A DNA stretch of 64,000 bases from Eumeta japonica. Its lineage: Eukaryota > Arthropoda > Insecta > Lepidoptera > Psychidae. The stretch is taken from contig BGZK01001263.1 of NCBI GenBank assembly GCA_005406025.1, positions 1-64,000 of the forward strand, read 5' to 3'. The notes under the pieces are model-generated. The model was not told the origin of the DNA. It saw nothing but the letters and a program-made list of their open reading frames with translations, and did no database searches. Position numbers and translations under genes: made by a program. Below are positions 1 through 10,798 of this stretch, in pieces; the stretch's first letter is position 1; each line of letters opens with the position of its first letter.

Positions 1-1715
1 CATGATGCTATTCATTCAGATGGTGATGTTCAGAATATTGGACGACTGACGATTCTCCCATCAACTTATATCGGAAGCCCACGCCACATGCACGAATACG
101 CTCAAGACGCTATGACGTACGTGCGAAATTATGGAACTCCGGATTTATTTATTACGGTCACATGCAATCCAAAGTGGACGGAAATTGAACGCGAGTTGGA
201 ACCGGGTCAAAAACCGCAAGATCGCCATGACATAATCGCCAGAGTATTTCAGCAAAAACTCAAGGTTATGATGGATGTGCTTACTAAGTATCGAGTTTTG
301 GTGACACACGTTGTTATATGTACTCGGTGGAATGGCAGAAGCGTGGACTACCGCATGCTCATATCTAATTTGGTTGCTGAACAAATTACATTCAAATGAA
401 GTGGATGACATCATATCAGCTGAAATTCCTGATCCAGTCACTGATCCCCGTCTACACGACATTGTGACGACAGATGGTGCATGGACCGTGCGGTGCATTA
501 AATCCATTATCGCCTTGCATGGCTGATGGAAAGTGCACAAAACGATATCCGCGACCGTTAGTTGCTGAAACAGTCACAGGGAACGATGGATATCCAGTTT
601 ATCGTCGGCGTTCAAAGGAAGATAACGGTCGAACTATCAAAGTTAAAGTTCAAAATCAAGAGATTGAGATCGGAAATGAATTCATTGTACCATATTGCCC
701 GCTGCTATCACGAATTTTCGAAACACATGCAAACGTTGAGAGTTGTCATTCGGCCAAATCAATCAAATATTTGTGCAAGTACGTCACAAAGGCAGCGACA
801 TGGCTGTGTTTGGTATTGCGTCGGAAAATGCGAATGACGAAATCAGCAACTTCAAATGGGCAGATACGTCAGTACTAATGAAGCACTGTGGCGATTATTG
901 TCATTTCAAATTCATGAAAGATATCCCACAGTTGTACATTTAGCAGTGCATTTGGAAAATGGCCAAAGAGTTTACTTCACTGAGGCTAATGCGGCACAAC
1001 GAGCTGAGAGACCACCATCGACAACATTGACTAGCTTCTTTGCAATGTGTGAAGCAGATCCATTCGCAGCGACGCTGATGTACGTTGAAATGCCCAAGTA
1101 TTACACTTGGAATCAATCAACAAAGAAATTCCAACGTCGCAAACAAGGAACCCCAGTTCCAGACTGGCCACAGGTGTTTTCAACTGATGCACTAGGTCGT
1201 ATGTACACTGTTCATCCTAGAAACGATGAATGTTTTATTTGCGACTGCTGTTAGTAAATGTACGTGGACCAAAATCATTTGCGCATTTGAAAACTGTGAA
1301 TGGCCACCAATGCCAAACATATCGAGAAGCATGTCAACTATTGGGTTTGCTGGAGAACGATTCTCATTGGGATTTAACACTTGCAGATTCAGTTGTTTCA
1401 TCAAATGCGTACCAAATACGAACGCTGTTCGCAATTATCATCACCACATGTTTTCCTTCACAACCAATTCAGTTATGGAACAAATACAAAGACGCCATAT
1501 GTGAAGATATCTTGCATCGCTTGCGCATTCAAACGAATAATCCTGACATCCAAATAACCGATGAAATCTACAATGAAGGATTGATTCTGATTGAGGATCA
1601 ATGCTTGACTATTGCAAACAAGCTACTGATTGAAGTAGGAATGATTGCCAAATCGATCGATGCACGATTCATTCAACCAAGAATTAAATCGAGAGCTGCA
1701 ATACAATGTTGATAC
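1..1715 (+). pseudogene. Helitron Rep (HUH endonuclease) and linker, frameshifted
   Basis: This is the replication-initiator half of a Helitron transposase. The Helitron_like_N block appears at 88-300 as MHEYAQDAMTYVRNYG followed by PDLFITVTCNPKW. The metal-binding HUH motif is still readable as PHAHI, with both histidine codons at 354-362, but it lies in a frame different from both flanks and is followed at once by a stop (366). The two-tyrosine motif reads YLCKYVTK, with Tyr codons at 768 and 780. The rest runs through at least six frame changes: frame 1 to about 300, frame 3 around the HUH motif, frame 2 to about 470, frame 3 to 790, and later switches near 840 and 1230. A conserved linker follows to about 1712. 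The relic cannot encode a working protein. Confidence 0.9.
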
Positions 1716-3133
1716 ATTGCAGGAATTCGTTAGAAATAATGTTCCGTTGCTGAATGAACAGCAAAACAAGTATACGAAACATTAATGCAAGCGGTGGACA
1801 ATAATACTGGTGGTCTATTCTTCCTGGATGCACCTGGAGGAACAGGAAAACATTTGTCATTTCATTGATTTTGGCCACTATTCGATCAAGATGACATAGC
1901 TTTGGCGTTAGCATCATCTGGAATTGCGGCGACTCTTCTAGATGGCGGTCGTACTGCACATTCTGCGCTTAAGTTGCCACTCAATTTAAACACAATTGAT
2001 ACTCCAACATGCAATATTTCCCGATCCAGTGCAATGGGAAAATTGTTGATGCAATGCAAGCTCATTGTTTGGGATGAGTGCACAATGGCACATAAGAAAT
2101 CACTTGAAGCACTTAACTTCACACTGAAGGATCTTCGGCGAAATAACAACATCTTTGGCGGCTTGATGATATTGTTGGCAGGCGATTTCAGGCAGACGTT
2201 GCCAGTAGTTCCCGTGGAACGCCTGCAGATGAATTGAATGCTTGCCTGAAGGCATCACCTTTATGGAATAACGTAAAAAAATTATCGCTAACCACTAATA
2301 TGAGAGTTCAACTTCAAAATGATCAAAGTGCTGCACAATTTTCCAAACAATTATTAGATGTTGGAAATGGAAAAGTCCCAGTTGATGCGACATCTGGATT
2401 AATTACTCTTACCAACGACTTTTGCCGATTTGTAGACACTCAATTAGTTCTTATTGAAAATGTTTTCCCAAACATTAGTGAGAATTATAAGAATTATGCT
2501 TGGTTAAGTCAACGAGCAATTCTTGCCGCAAAGAATAATGATGTCCACGCACTGAATTTCACCATTCAATCAAAAATTGCTGGCGATTTGGTGACATACA
2601 AATCCGTTGATTCAATAACAAATCCCGATGATGTAGTAAATTATCCAACGGAGTTTTGAACTCTCTGGAGATACCAGGATTTCCACCACATAACTTGCAA
2701 CTCAAAGTTGGTACAGTTATTATGATACTGCGTAATTTGAATCCACCGCGACTTTGCAACGGTACTCGACTTTCGGTAAAGAGACTTATGCCGAATTTGA
2801 TTGAGGCAACCATTATTAACGGAAAGTACGCAGGTGAAAATGTATGTATTCCTCGAATACCAATGATTCCGACTGATCTTCCGTTTGACTTCAAACGATT
2901 GCAATTCCAGTTCGCCTTGCGTTCGCAATGACAATTAATAAGTCGCAAGGCCAATCGCTTAGTGTTTGCGGGATAAATTTAGAAAATCATTGTTTTCACA
3001 TGGGCAGTTATACGTTGCGTGTTCACGAGTTGGGAAACCATCCGCTTTGTTTGTGTTAACGTCAGACCAAAAACAAAAATGTGGTTTACCAAAGAGCACT
3101 ACAATGAAACGGATAATTTGCGGACACGTATAA
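1716..3133 (+). pseudogene. Helitron Pif1-like helicase domain, frameshifted
   Basis: This is the SF1 helicase half of the Helitron transposase, which unwinds DNA during rolling-circle movement. Walker A reads GLFFLDAPGGTGK at about 1812-1850; one base is missing right after the Lys codon, so the Thr of GKT is lost and the frame breaks. Walker B reads LIVWDECTM at 2061-2087. GDFRQTLPVVP follows at about 2180-2210. Frame breaks follow near 2235 and 2655. The late motifs are present as [12 protein letters not shown], starting near 2927, and a decayed version of the SRVGKP block at 3020-3045. The frame carrying the last block ends at a stop at 3131-3133, which I take as the ancestral stop. Confidence 0.9.
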
Positions 3134-3348
3134 CGCTTCGATTCAGTATTTACTTTGGATTTGTAGCGACATCAAAGAGTAACTTTCATTTACTTAGGAA
3201 GTTCAACTAAATAACACTTCATTTTAGTAATCGAAATGAATTTATTACTGTGTGAAATGAAATAAATATTTTCCTTTTCAAATATATAACAAAAAAATTT
3301 TTCTTTATCTTTTAATCACCAAACGAAATGTTACATAACGAATCTGGT

Positions 3349-3377
3349 GGCGAAACGGAGTTCGCCGGTTCAAGTAG
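3349..3377 (+). other. Helitron 3' terminal hairpin and end
   Basis: GGCGAA (3349-3354) and TTCGCC (3361-3366) form a perfect 6-bp stem around a 6-nt loop, 11 bases before the predicted terminus CAAGTAG (3371-3377). A hairpin shortly before a CTRR end is the diagnostic 3' structure of Helitrons. Here the CTAG is altered, as noted for the element. Confidence 0.75.
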
Positions 3378-6300
3378 TTATATAAGTGTATATATATTAA
3401 TATTTAAGTGTTTATGTGTATATGTGTGGTTGATTCTATTTGAATTTCATTTCATTCCATTGTTTGTAATTCGCATCTAGTTGATATAGTAAATTATAAG
3501 ACCTTTCTAATCTTTATAAGCAATGTAAGAGACTATAACATTTATAATTGCAATTCTTAAATTCAAATAATCTAACCTATTATATAAATGGATTAAACTA
3601 CATCGGAAAACCTAAATAACTCTTTGATAAATTGGATTTGATTGAAACCAGAAATTAAACCGAACTCCCAACTAGAAAATCGTGATACAACATAAGGTTC
3701 ACTTTATGAAAAATAATAAAAAAAAAATAGTCTAAACTTAATACAAAAATATTAAGCATATTTCCTAAAATGTAGGCCACAAGCATAAACGTACTTAAAT
3801 ACAAAGGTCACCATTTTAAAATCATGCTTAAACCAGTTAACAGCACATACCAACATTATCTAATGATCACGTCTTACAGTTTAATTTAAAAGCCAATTTC
3901 TTCCTAGTCGAGTGTATGTAACTTTTTATCTTTTGGGCGACCACTATGTGTTTAGCCACAAAAATTAATTACCTGACTTTGTCTGATATTCAAGAAATTT
4001 TCTTTTTATATCGGCCTTTTTAGGTTGTACAATTCGAATAAAGTGTAATATAAAATTCATACTCTAAGAAATTAGACCGTGGCATAAAGTTGGAAGGACA
4101 GACAGAAACCGAAGCGACTTCGTAATTCTTCGACTTTTCATCGGGATCGGATCAGCAGTCGTAAGATAATCCAGTACAAAATGGAAGATAATATGAGGGT
4201 TTAACGAATAAACACAAATCTCGTCTCCCCGCAGATCCGGGTTTACAATTAGCAAGCGGGCCGCTCGGGTTACGCGCTCACATCTCTAAGGGAGACGGCG
4301 TTTGGAATGTCGATCGACAATCGATTCGAAGTCGATACTAGCTGTTAGACAACGAAACAGTCAACTCAAATATAATGCGGCCGTTTCTAACAATTATTCG
4401 TATATAAATGATTATCAACACCGAATATAATACAATCACCCATTTCATTTGTGTAAACCTATAATATTTTTAGTTGATAAGTTATAACATAACATTTAAA
4501 ATACGTGATATTTTGGGAAATCACCACTTATTCGGAAGGTTTTCCTTTAGGTTACGTCAACGGAAGCTGAAATAGAAATAAAGGCATATCAATAAGCATT
4601 TATTTATGCAAATCAAAACATGGAATAGTCAAACATTACTACTTAAACAAGAACCAACAAGCTAGTCATATGAACAATATTCTATAAAAAATAATGTATC
4701 GTATTAAAGGAATGGCTCCGCTACGTCAAACTATTTAAGAAAACTCACTAATACTGGGTTTTTGAATTGAACACAAAGTAGACCCTAAAACAAAAGGTAC
4801 ATATTTCATAATACGGTGACCTCGAAATACATTACAGAACCACTGAACCACTTGCCATTGATCGCACCACTCTTATTGAGGTACCGGTTGCCTAGAGAAG
4901 AAACGTACTAACTCCAACGGCCCAATTCCCCTATACATGTCCTCTGGCGACGGTCTAGAAAAATTCCAGTTTTTAAATAAATTCATAAATGTGTCGTCTT
5001 TGATCAAGTATCTCGTAACGGTACGCACTCAAACCATCTACTCGGAGATGACGTGACGAAATGCGATCGAATCGTAATCGAGAATACGGAGTTACGCCGG
5101 CGTGCTGCGGCGCAGGGCGAAACAGACGACCCGCAATAAACTGCCGCTGCGCCTGAGCGCTGTATAACACCATGCCCCAGATAAGCGATTAACAGAAGGT
5201 CAGCATTAAATAATCGTTTTGAAATAAAATTAGGCTCTAGGTTAATGAATCGAAATAAAATTATTATTATCAGAATAGGAGTTTCGCTAACGTTGGATTA
5301 TCGAGCGTGAACCGTTTGGGACGAAATGTAATTGAATCGATTTCAGTTTGGATAGGGATAAGTCTACGGAACATCAGAAGACTCATAGTTTGATAAAGTT
5401 TTATTTTAATGGAAGCTATGGCACTATTAAAATACATTGCGGAGAATATAATGCCTTGTAGCAAAGAGTCATTAAAGTTTTAACGTTGTACATTTGTACG
5501 TCGATCCTATTGAAACATATTAACCTAAGATTTTAATAACAATTGAGCTAACGTACTAAATTATTAAAATAATATCAAAATGGTAAAAATAAATACACTA
5601 TCAAAGTGAGAATTATGAAAATAACGCCTGGTTATCACTTTCTGCCGATGCCTTGCGTTTTCCCAAACCTACGGCTGTTAAGGCAGCATAAAATTTACGA
5701 AATGTATTGCAAGTTATTGTATTAATATAAATATCGTATGTATATAAATTTTAAATGAAATTCAGTAGATACATAAATTTATTTTAAATATAATTTTTGC
5801 AAATAAACAAAGTAGTATGTTTCATTTTTTATAATGAATGATATTCGGTTTTACAATTCAGCCGCCGTTAAAAACTTTTTATAAACATTTTATTTCATTT
5901 TCAAAGACTACGATTTACGAACTTATCACACCTCTTAAAAAATATTACCCTATACCTTTTTAAATTTTAGATACAAAAATTTAACATAAATTAAAACACA
6001 AAGTAGATGTATTTTTTTTTTTGGATACGGTTTTGACAATCTTGTTTAATTTTTATAAAATTTTTGTGTAGAAACAAGCCATATATATATTTTTTAATTT
6101 TCTGAACGATATTGTATATTCTATTTATTGAAATAAATTATTCTTAAGTATGACTATATAAACAATGACGAAAACTAAAAATCACAGTTATTTATTCTCC
6201 TGAGATAATAAGAAAAGTGCCAACGAAGATTCCAGGAAAAGCCGTTAAAGCAACCTCTAGGAGTCCAAAAATATTTAGGCAGTAACGTGAAAACTAATTC

Positions 6301-6568
6301 GAGATGGGCAAACGTAGATTATACAAAGAAGTATAGCGAGCGAGATGCCTAAGGGATCATTAATTTGACATTCTGTTTATTTAATTTCTTAATTCCTGTT
6401 TATTTAAAGCTGGTTACAATTTTGTTGGAAAATAAACTACGAAATTCATACGAACATCAATCTCGCTTATCAATACACATCTCGTTTTGTTTGTATTAAA
6501 ACAATTACACACGAAAATTCAGGTAAAAATGAAAATAAAAATTATATACTAATTTTATATACTATTCA
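3378..6568. other. AT-rich intergenic or intronic DNA, no gene recognised
   Basis: I see no recognisable coding sequence or element. A GC-richer patch at 5090-5165 gives a 66-codon minus-strand frame (4973-5173) that resembles nothing I know. The rest is AT-rich with frequent stops in all frames. A CG-rich spot at 4255-4330 is also unexplained. Confidence 0.6.
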
Positions 6569-6610
6569 GTCAGTTTTATATACTAATAAAAATTAGTATA
6601 TAAAACTGAC
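6569..6610. repeat. Perfect 19-bp hairpin
   Basis: The arm at 6569-6587 (GTCAGTTTTATATACTAAT) is exactly reverse-complementary to 6592-6610, with a 4-nt AAAA loop. A partial direct copy of the arm (TTATATACTAAT-like) lies just upstream at 6543-6565. It may be the tip of a foldback element or a hairpin RNA; nothing else supports a gene here. Confidence 0.85.
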
Positions 6611-7222
6611 ATAATATGTTAATTTCTTTTATCTCCGTCTTCTTCTATCTTAAGTTGCATACTTAAGTGCCGTTCACGCTAGTACTTACTCTACTTTACG
6701 TCGCATACAGTTATATAAATTATTACCTAAAAGCGATTTTTTCTATTCAATTATTGCGAGAATAATTGAAAAAATATCTGATAATCGATGTGCAAATTAG
6801 CGTCATATTTCGGGTTTATGCAGAAATATATTGAACCATACTGTCTCATTTACTGCAGCATCAATTTGACGTTGCTTGTTTCCCGAGTGAAGTGGAATCT
6901 AATATGCTTAAGATTTTTATCAACCAGCCAAAGAGACGTCCCGCCCCCGAATACTAAAAATGTCAGTAGTTGTCAAACTAACAAATTGCCTTCAAAAGTT
7001 AGGAAAGACAATGACAAAACTATTGCTAATATGTACTTGCGAAGTTCCATTCATTATTTATTATTCAGGATATACGTTACAATGTACGTAATGTAAACAA
7101 TAAACGACAAGAAAGGTGTAAATCTCATCTTTGTAGACCGCTTGGTGTCTGGATAACAATTTTGAACTTAGAAGCTACAGTTGCTTATTTTTCATAACGA
7201 TAACAATGTCATCTACATATTT
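6611..7222. other. No recognised gene; one 102-codon frame
   Basis: A 102-codon plus-strand frame lies at 6788-7096. It contains a hydrophobic stretch but no domain I recognise, and its codon use is as AT-rich as the surroundings. I take it as chance. Confidence 0.5.
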
Positions 7223-7503
7223 TAATAATAATAATAATAAATATAATAATAAATATAATAATATCTTCGGACACACACGGCACCTCCTGATCCCAATTAA
7301 CAATTTATCCTTATATTATGGGTATCAGATAGCTAATACAATATATATACAGTTTTTGTAAAAACACAAATCAGAAATACCCAGATTCGAGATAAACATA
7401 TTTTTTTGATCAAATGTATATTTGACTTGCGAGGGAATCGAAACCCACGCCCTTAGTGCAGCAGGTAGTGTCACCACCGACTGCCCCAATCAGGCAGTCG
7501 TGT
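7223..7503 (-). mobile_element. tRNA-derived SINE with (ATT)n tail
   Basis: On the minus strand a tRNA-like head starts near 7503. It has an A-box-like GGGGCAGTCGG inside 7474-7488 and a B box GGTTTCGATTCCC at 7433-7445, about 30 bases apart, as in a Pol III promoter. The tRNA-unrelated body contains the 'gggtatttctgatttgtgtt' block and ends in an AAT/ATT-rich tail at 7223-7264. The body matches a SINE that I remember as common in Lepidoptera. The head also forms a small hairpin (GACTGCC/GGCAGTC). I found no clear target-site duplication. Confidence 0.8.
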
Positions 7504-7624
7504 TATAAAATTAAAAATCAGGCAACATTATTTGTTTAATCCAATGAAGCTTGAAAATATATTAATATTCAAATTAGTTTGTTCAAATATTCAAAATCTC
7601 TCTCATTCGATATCCTATTCCTTT

Positions 7625-7735
7625 CTAAATGGCCGGAAACGCACTGGTGACTTCTTTTGTGTTGCGAGTGTCCATGGGCAGCGATAATAGGTTATTCTCT
7701 AGTGGCTCGCGTGCTCTTTTCCCCTTGAAACGCCA
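7625..7735 (+). repeat. Lepidopteran interspersed repeat, copy 1
   Basis: The stretch contains the 'gtgttgcgagtgtccatggg' core, preceded by a GGCCGGAAACGCACTGGTGAC-like block and followed by a decayed 'ggctcgcgtgctcttttccc' block. From memory this is a very common lepidopteran repeat (ancestral form: cggcaacgcac ... gtgttgcgagtgtccatgggcggcggtgatc). A related copy in opposite orientation lies at 61400-61680 and a diverged copy at 50715-51040. Its transposon class is not clear from the sequence. Confidence 0.75.
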
Positions 7736-7894
7736 GACTCAATGAAAACTGTTCTGTAATTAAAGACGTCACATGTCTTGAATCACAAGAACATTATCTT
7801 CCTCTGTCTACAAATTTCGCGTTCTCGAACAAGTTATTCTATATATAAACGAACACACTTTTGACGTGATAACGTCTTATGAATCAATGAACGC

Positions 7895-8057
7895 TGGCTG
7901 CACGCACGAAAAAGCATGACTCATTGTCGCGTTCCGCCTGAGCCGAGCGTGCGAGCGAGAGCGCGGAACAATAGAAAGGCACAATCGGCCCAAGCGTTCG
8001 GCTTGTGACGCATCTATATCTCATCCACTCCATCGGCCGATGGAGTGGAAGAGATAT
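7895..8057. repeat. GC-rich patch ending in a 42-bp near-perfect palindrome
   Basis: 8016-8036 and 8037-8057 are inverted copies of 21 bases with a single mismatch and no loop; the inner CCACTCCATCGG/CCGATGGAGTGG is perfect. Just upstream, GTTCCGC near 7938 and GCGGAAC near 7963 form a second inverted pair. This local GC content is unusual against AT-rich flanks. Confidence 0.8.
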
Positions 8058-10093
8058 GTAAAATAATGATAATTCAGTGATAATAATCCAAATCAATTCA
8101 TGAAAGTATGCAATTTTTTAACAATGTTTTCTTATTACGTCATCACGTAAAATTATTGTCCGTAAACTGACTTTACAGGCAACCAATTTTTGACAGAAAA
8201 TATATTTTATCACCATTATCGTTTCAAGATAAGGAGCGCGGTTTAACAACTGAAAATGTTTTTTGGTTTTATTTAAAAATGAATTAATCAAAGAAACAAA
8301 AAATTTTTAATAAAAAAATATTTCTTGTAGTAACATTCAAAAATATAAAATACTCGACTTAAAACGCCGAAGATCGTGTATACATTCCAACCTACACATT
8401 TTTTTTTTCTCAAGTTAAATACATTTATTTGGTCAACGATACCACTCGCTAATAGTGAAGGAAAACGTATCCAAAAAATTCACACTTTTAAAGTAGATGA
8501 AAACTATTTTGACTGTAAATGCAAAACATTAAAGTTAGCACGAGCGCTTAATGCATTATCCCTAGCCAAACAAGCAAAAATGTAATAAAGTTTGTACAGA
8601 CATATTACAATCATCAGTGTTACAAATAGATATACAGATATTCTACATCATTAAAAGTGCAATTTTCGACGGGTATTCTTATGATCATATAAACATAAAA
8701 TTTACTCTCATACGTATATGTTTATTTACGAAATTAAAAAGAAAACATGTGTGCGGTTCACACGCGTTAGAAGTGAAACCTTCAGAGAATTAAACTGCGT
8801 GAGAACGAGACGAATGCCGTATTAGGCGTGGGATGGTTATAGGGTATGTTTATTTGAATACCGGTATCGAGTTTAAAATTTATTTTAGGTTTTAGTATTT
8901 AGACTTGCTGTTTTTAATTTCGACAAATGAAAATACACAGGCGCATAAAAGCGCACAAATATCTATTTAGCTCGCATTGTATCTCATATCATACTCTATC
9001 TCATTCTCTCGCCGGTATTCTGTTTCATTATATATTCTATCTCATTCTCTCGCAGGCTAAATTCTATAAATGTATATGTTTGTCTCCTTTTACTGTCGCT
9101 TTTTCGTTTCATCGAGTTTCAAATCACAACGTTGTTAAGGAAGTTTTCACTTCGAAAAAATCAACTTTGTAAGAACCCTAAAGAGTAAGCCATTACAAAA
9201 TTATTGTACCAAGGATAACGTGCCGGAAGTACTCCCGGGCGGAAGTTACGTGTACGCGATGCACTTCCGTCCGGCGACAGCGGATCCCGCCTAAAAGCGT
9301 CCGTCTGCCGACCAGAAAAAGGGATCGATTGACTGTTCACGTCTTTCATATGAGTTCTTAAAAACGTCTGATTGGCGATAGAAGGTTTTTAAAGTTGTAG
9401 TTAAAAAAAAAGGAAACTACACTGGACAACCGCTATTAACCGTCACAATGTTATTGTATTTATTGATAAAAATATAATCGTAGACATTTACATTCGAGGG
9501 ACTATCGAAGCGAGAACTTCCTTTGTTTCATTTGACATTTATAAATCTGTTCGGCGGTTTCTAACAGAATATTCAATTTCACCTGCGTTTTTTATTAAAG
9601 CACTTTTTTTACAATTCTTTTTTTTGAACGTTTTTAATTTTGTTTAATTTTTTTCTGTCCCGTGTAATCGGCTTGCATATTTATTCGATAAATATAATAT
9701 TCGTATTATCGATCGATGTAGACAAATACTCTATTATATTTCTAGATTCAGTTTTTCTGTTTTTACCAATTCGACGAAACATTTAGATGACTCAAGTTTT
9801 GTCAATAAAAAAACAGAAAAAAGGTTTTAACTGAAATTAACCGTGTCGTTCACGCAGAACAATTAACCAAGAATGTGTGGTTGCGCCGTGTTGTCGGTCG
9901 GTGTTCTGTGTTGCAACTATGACACTCATTCCATCCTCATTGTTGTCATTGCCCATATCTTCTCCATAATGCGCTCTCCTACACTCTCACGCAATAGTAG
10001 TAGAGGAAGAGGAGAAGGTGGTAGCCACTCGAAGGCTATCGAAGTACTACAGGGGAGCCCTTTAAAATAAAAGTATATTTTCTATCCTTTTTG
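8058..10093. other. No recognised gene; one nested hairpin
   Basis: Mostly AT-rich. Inside it, 9222-9275 can fold as a nested hairpin: GCCGGA/TCCGGC outside and CGGAAGT (9240-9246)/ACTTCCG (9263-9269) inside. A 65-codon plus-strand frame at 9873-10070 with a Cys-rich start resembles no family I know. Confidence 0.55.
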
Positions 10094-10167
10094 AGTGTGC
10101 GTGCGTGCGTGTGTGCGTGCGTGTGTGCGTGCGTGCGTGTGCGTGCGTGCATGCGTGCGTGCGTGCA
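10094..10167. repeat. (TGCG)n/(TG)n microsatellite
   Basis: About 74 bases of nearly pure GTGC/GTGT repeats. The open frames here on both strands (runs of Cys, Val, Arg or His, Thr, Arg) are simple-repeat artefacts. Confidence 0.95.
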
Positions 10168-10324
10168 TTTGTCTCATTATTATAATACGAAATTTTTCCA
10201 ACCGGCGCGATTCGCCGCACCGACACAAATCTCACGGGTTGTGCTCGCACTCGACCGACGCTTTTATTTATAAGCACACGCCTATAAAATTAATTTAACT
10301 AATTCCCGAAGCCTGTACCAGAAA

Positions 10325-10580
10325 AAAATTAAACCGCCCGCGGGCGCGGGCGCCGCGCGCACGATTTATGTACTACAAGGCACCCAATTTTTATCCAATT
10401 CGGCGCGCCGTGTTCGCCCGACTTGGAATTCGGGCGCGCGCGAGAAGAATTCGGGGTCGGCCATCCCGGTCGGGTGCTCCGGGCGACGAATAGAGTATAC
10501 GGCTATACGCCGTGAAGGCAGATCAGATGCACGGCTATCGTCCGAGTGTTGGCCCATGCAATGGGTCACGCTCACGTACT
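10325..10580. other. GC-rich island, function unknown
   Basis: The stretch opens with CGCCCGCGGGCGCGGGCGCC and stays CpG-rich for about 250 bases, in contrast to its flanks. A 69-codon minus-strand frame (10366-10575) crosses it but resembles nothing I know. It could be a promoter or 5' exon, or GC-rich element remains. Confidence 0.4.
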
Positions 10581-10798
10581 GTCTTCACAATTAAATTATG
10601 TTCATATCCGATTGAGTCCATGACGCATAGAAAGTTACAATATTTCTAAACAATTTCTAAGCAATTTTTCTTTTTCTCATTCCGAGAATGGATCCATAAT
10701 TTACTTGTAAGTTAGTACAGAATAAAAAACAAGAAGACTGGACGAAGTAGAAAGGGTAAAAATGTGTGAATCAATCGAACAGTCCTGCACAGTACATA

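Larger units (their letters stand above)
1..3377 (+). mobile_element. Helitron, 3' part (5' end outside window)
   Basis: A rolling-circle Helitron enters from the left edge and ends near 3377. It shows the order expected of autonomous animal Helitrons: an HUH/Y2 Rep nuclease region, a linker, a Pif1-type SF1 helicase, a short AT-rich 3' untranslated part, and a GC-rich hairpin a few bases before the 3' terminus. The coding frame is broken many times, so this copy is inactive. The terminus reads CAAGTAG followed by T, where I remember lepidopteran relatives ending CAGCTAG before a host T; the CTRR end is therefore mutated. Without the 5' TC terminus, full length cannot be stated. Confidence 0.92.

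Noticed and set aside
7433..7488. A tRNA gene (A and B boxes present)
   Set aside because: The tRNA-like part is only the head of a SINE; it lacks a foldable acceptor stem and continues into a non-tRNA body and (ATT)n tail.
10062..10298. Open frames rich in Cys/Val/Arg and His/Thr/Arg
   Set aside because: They are translations of the (TGCG)n microsatellite at 10094-10167.
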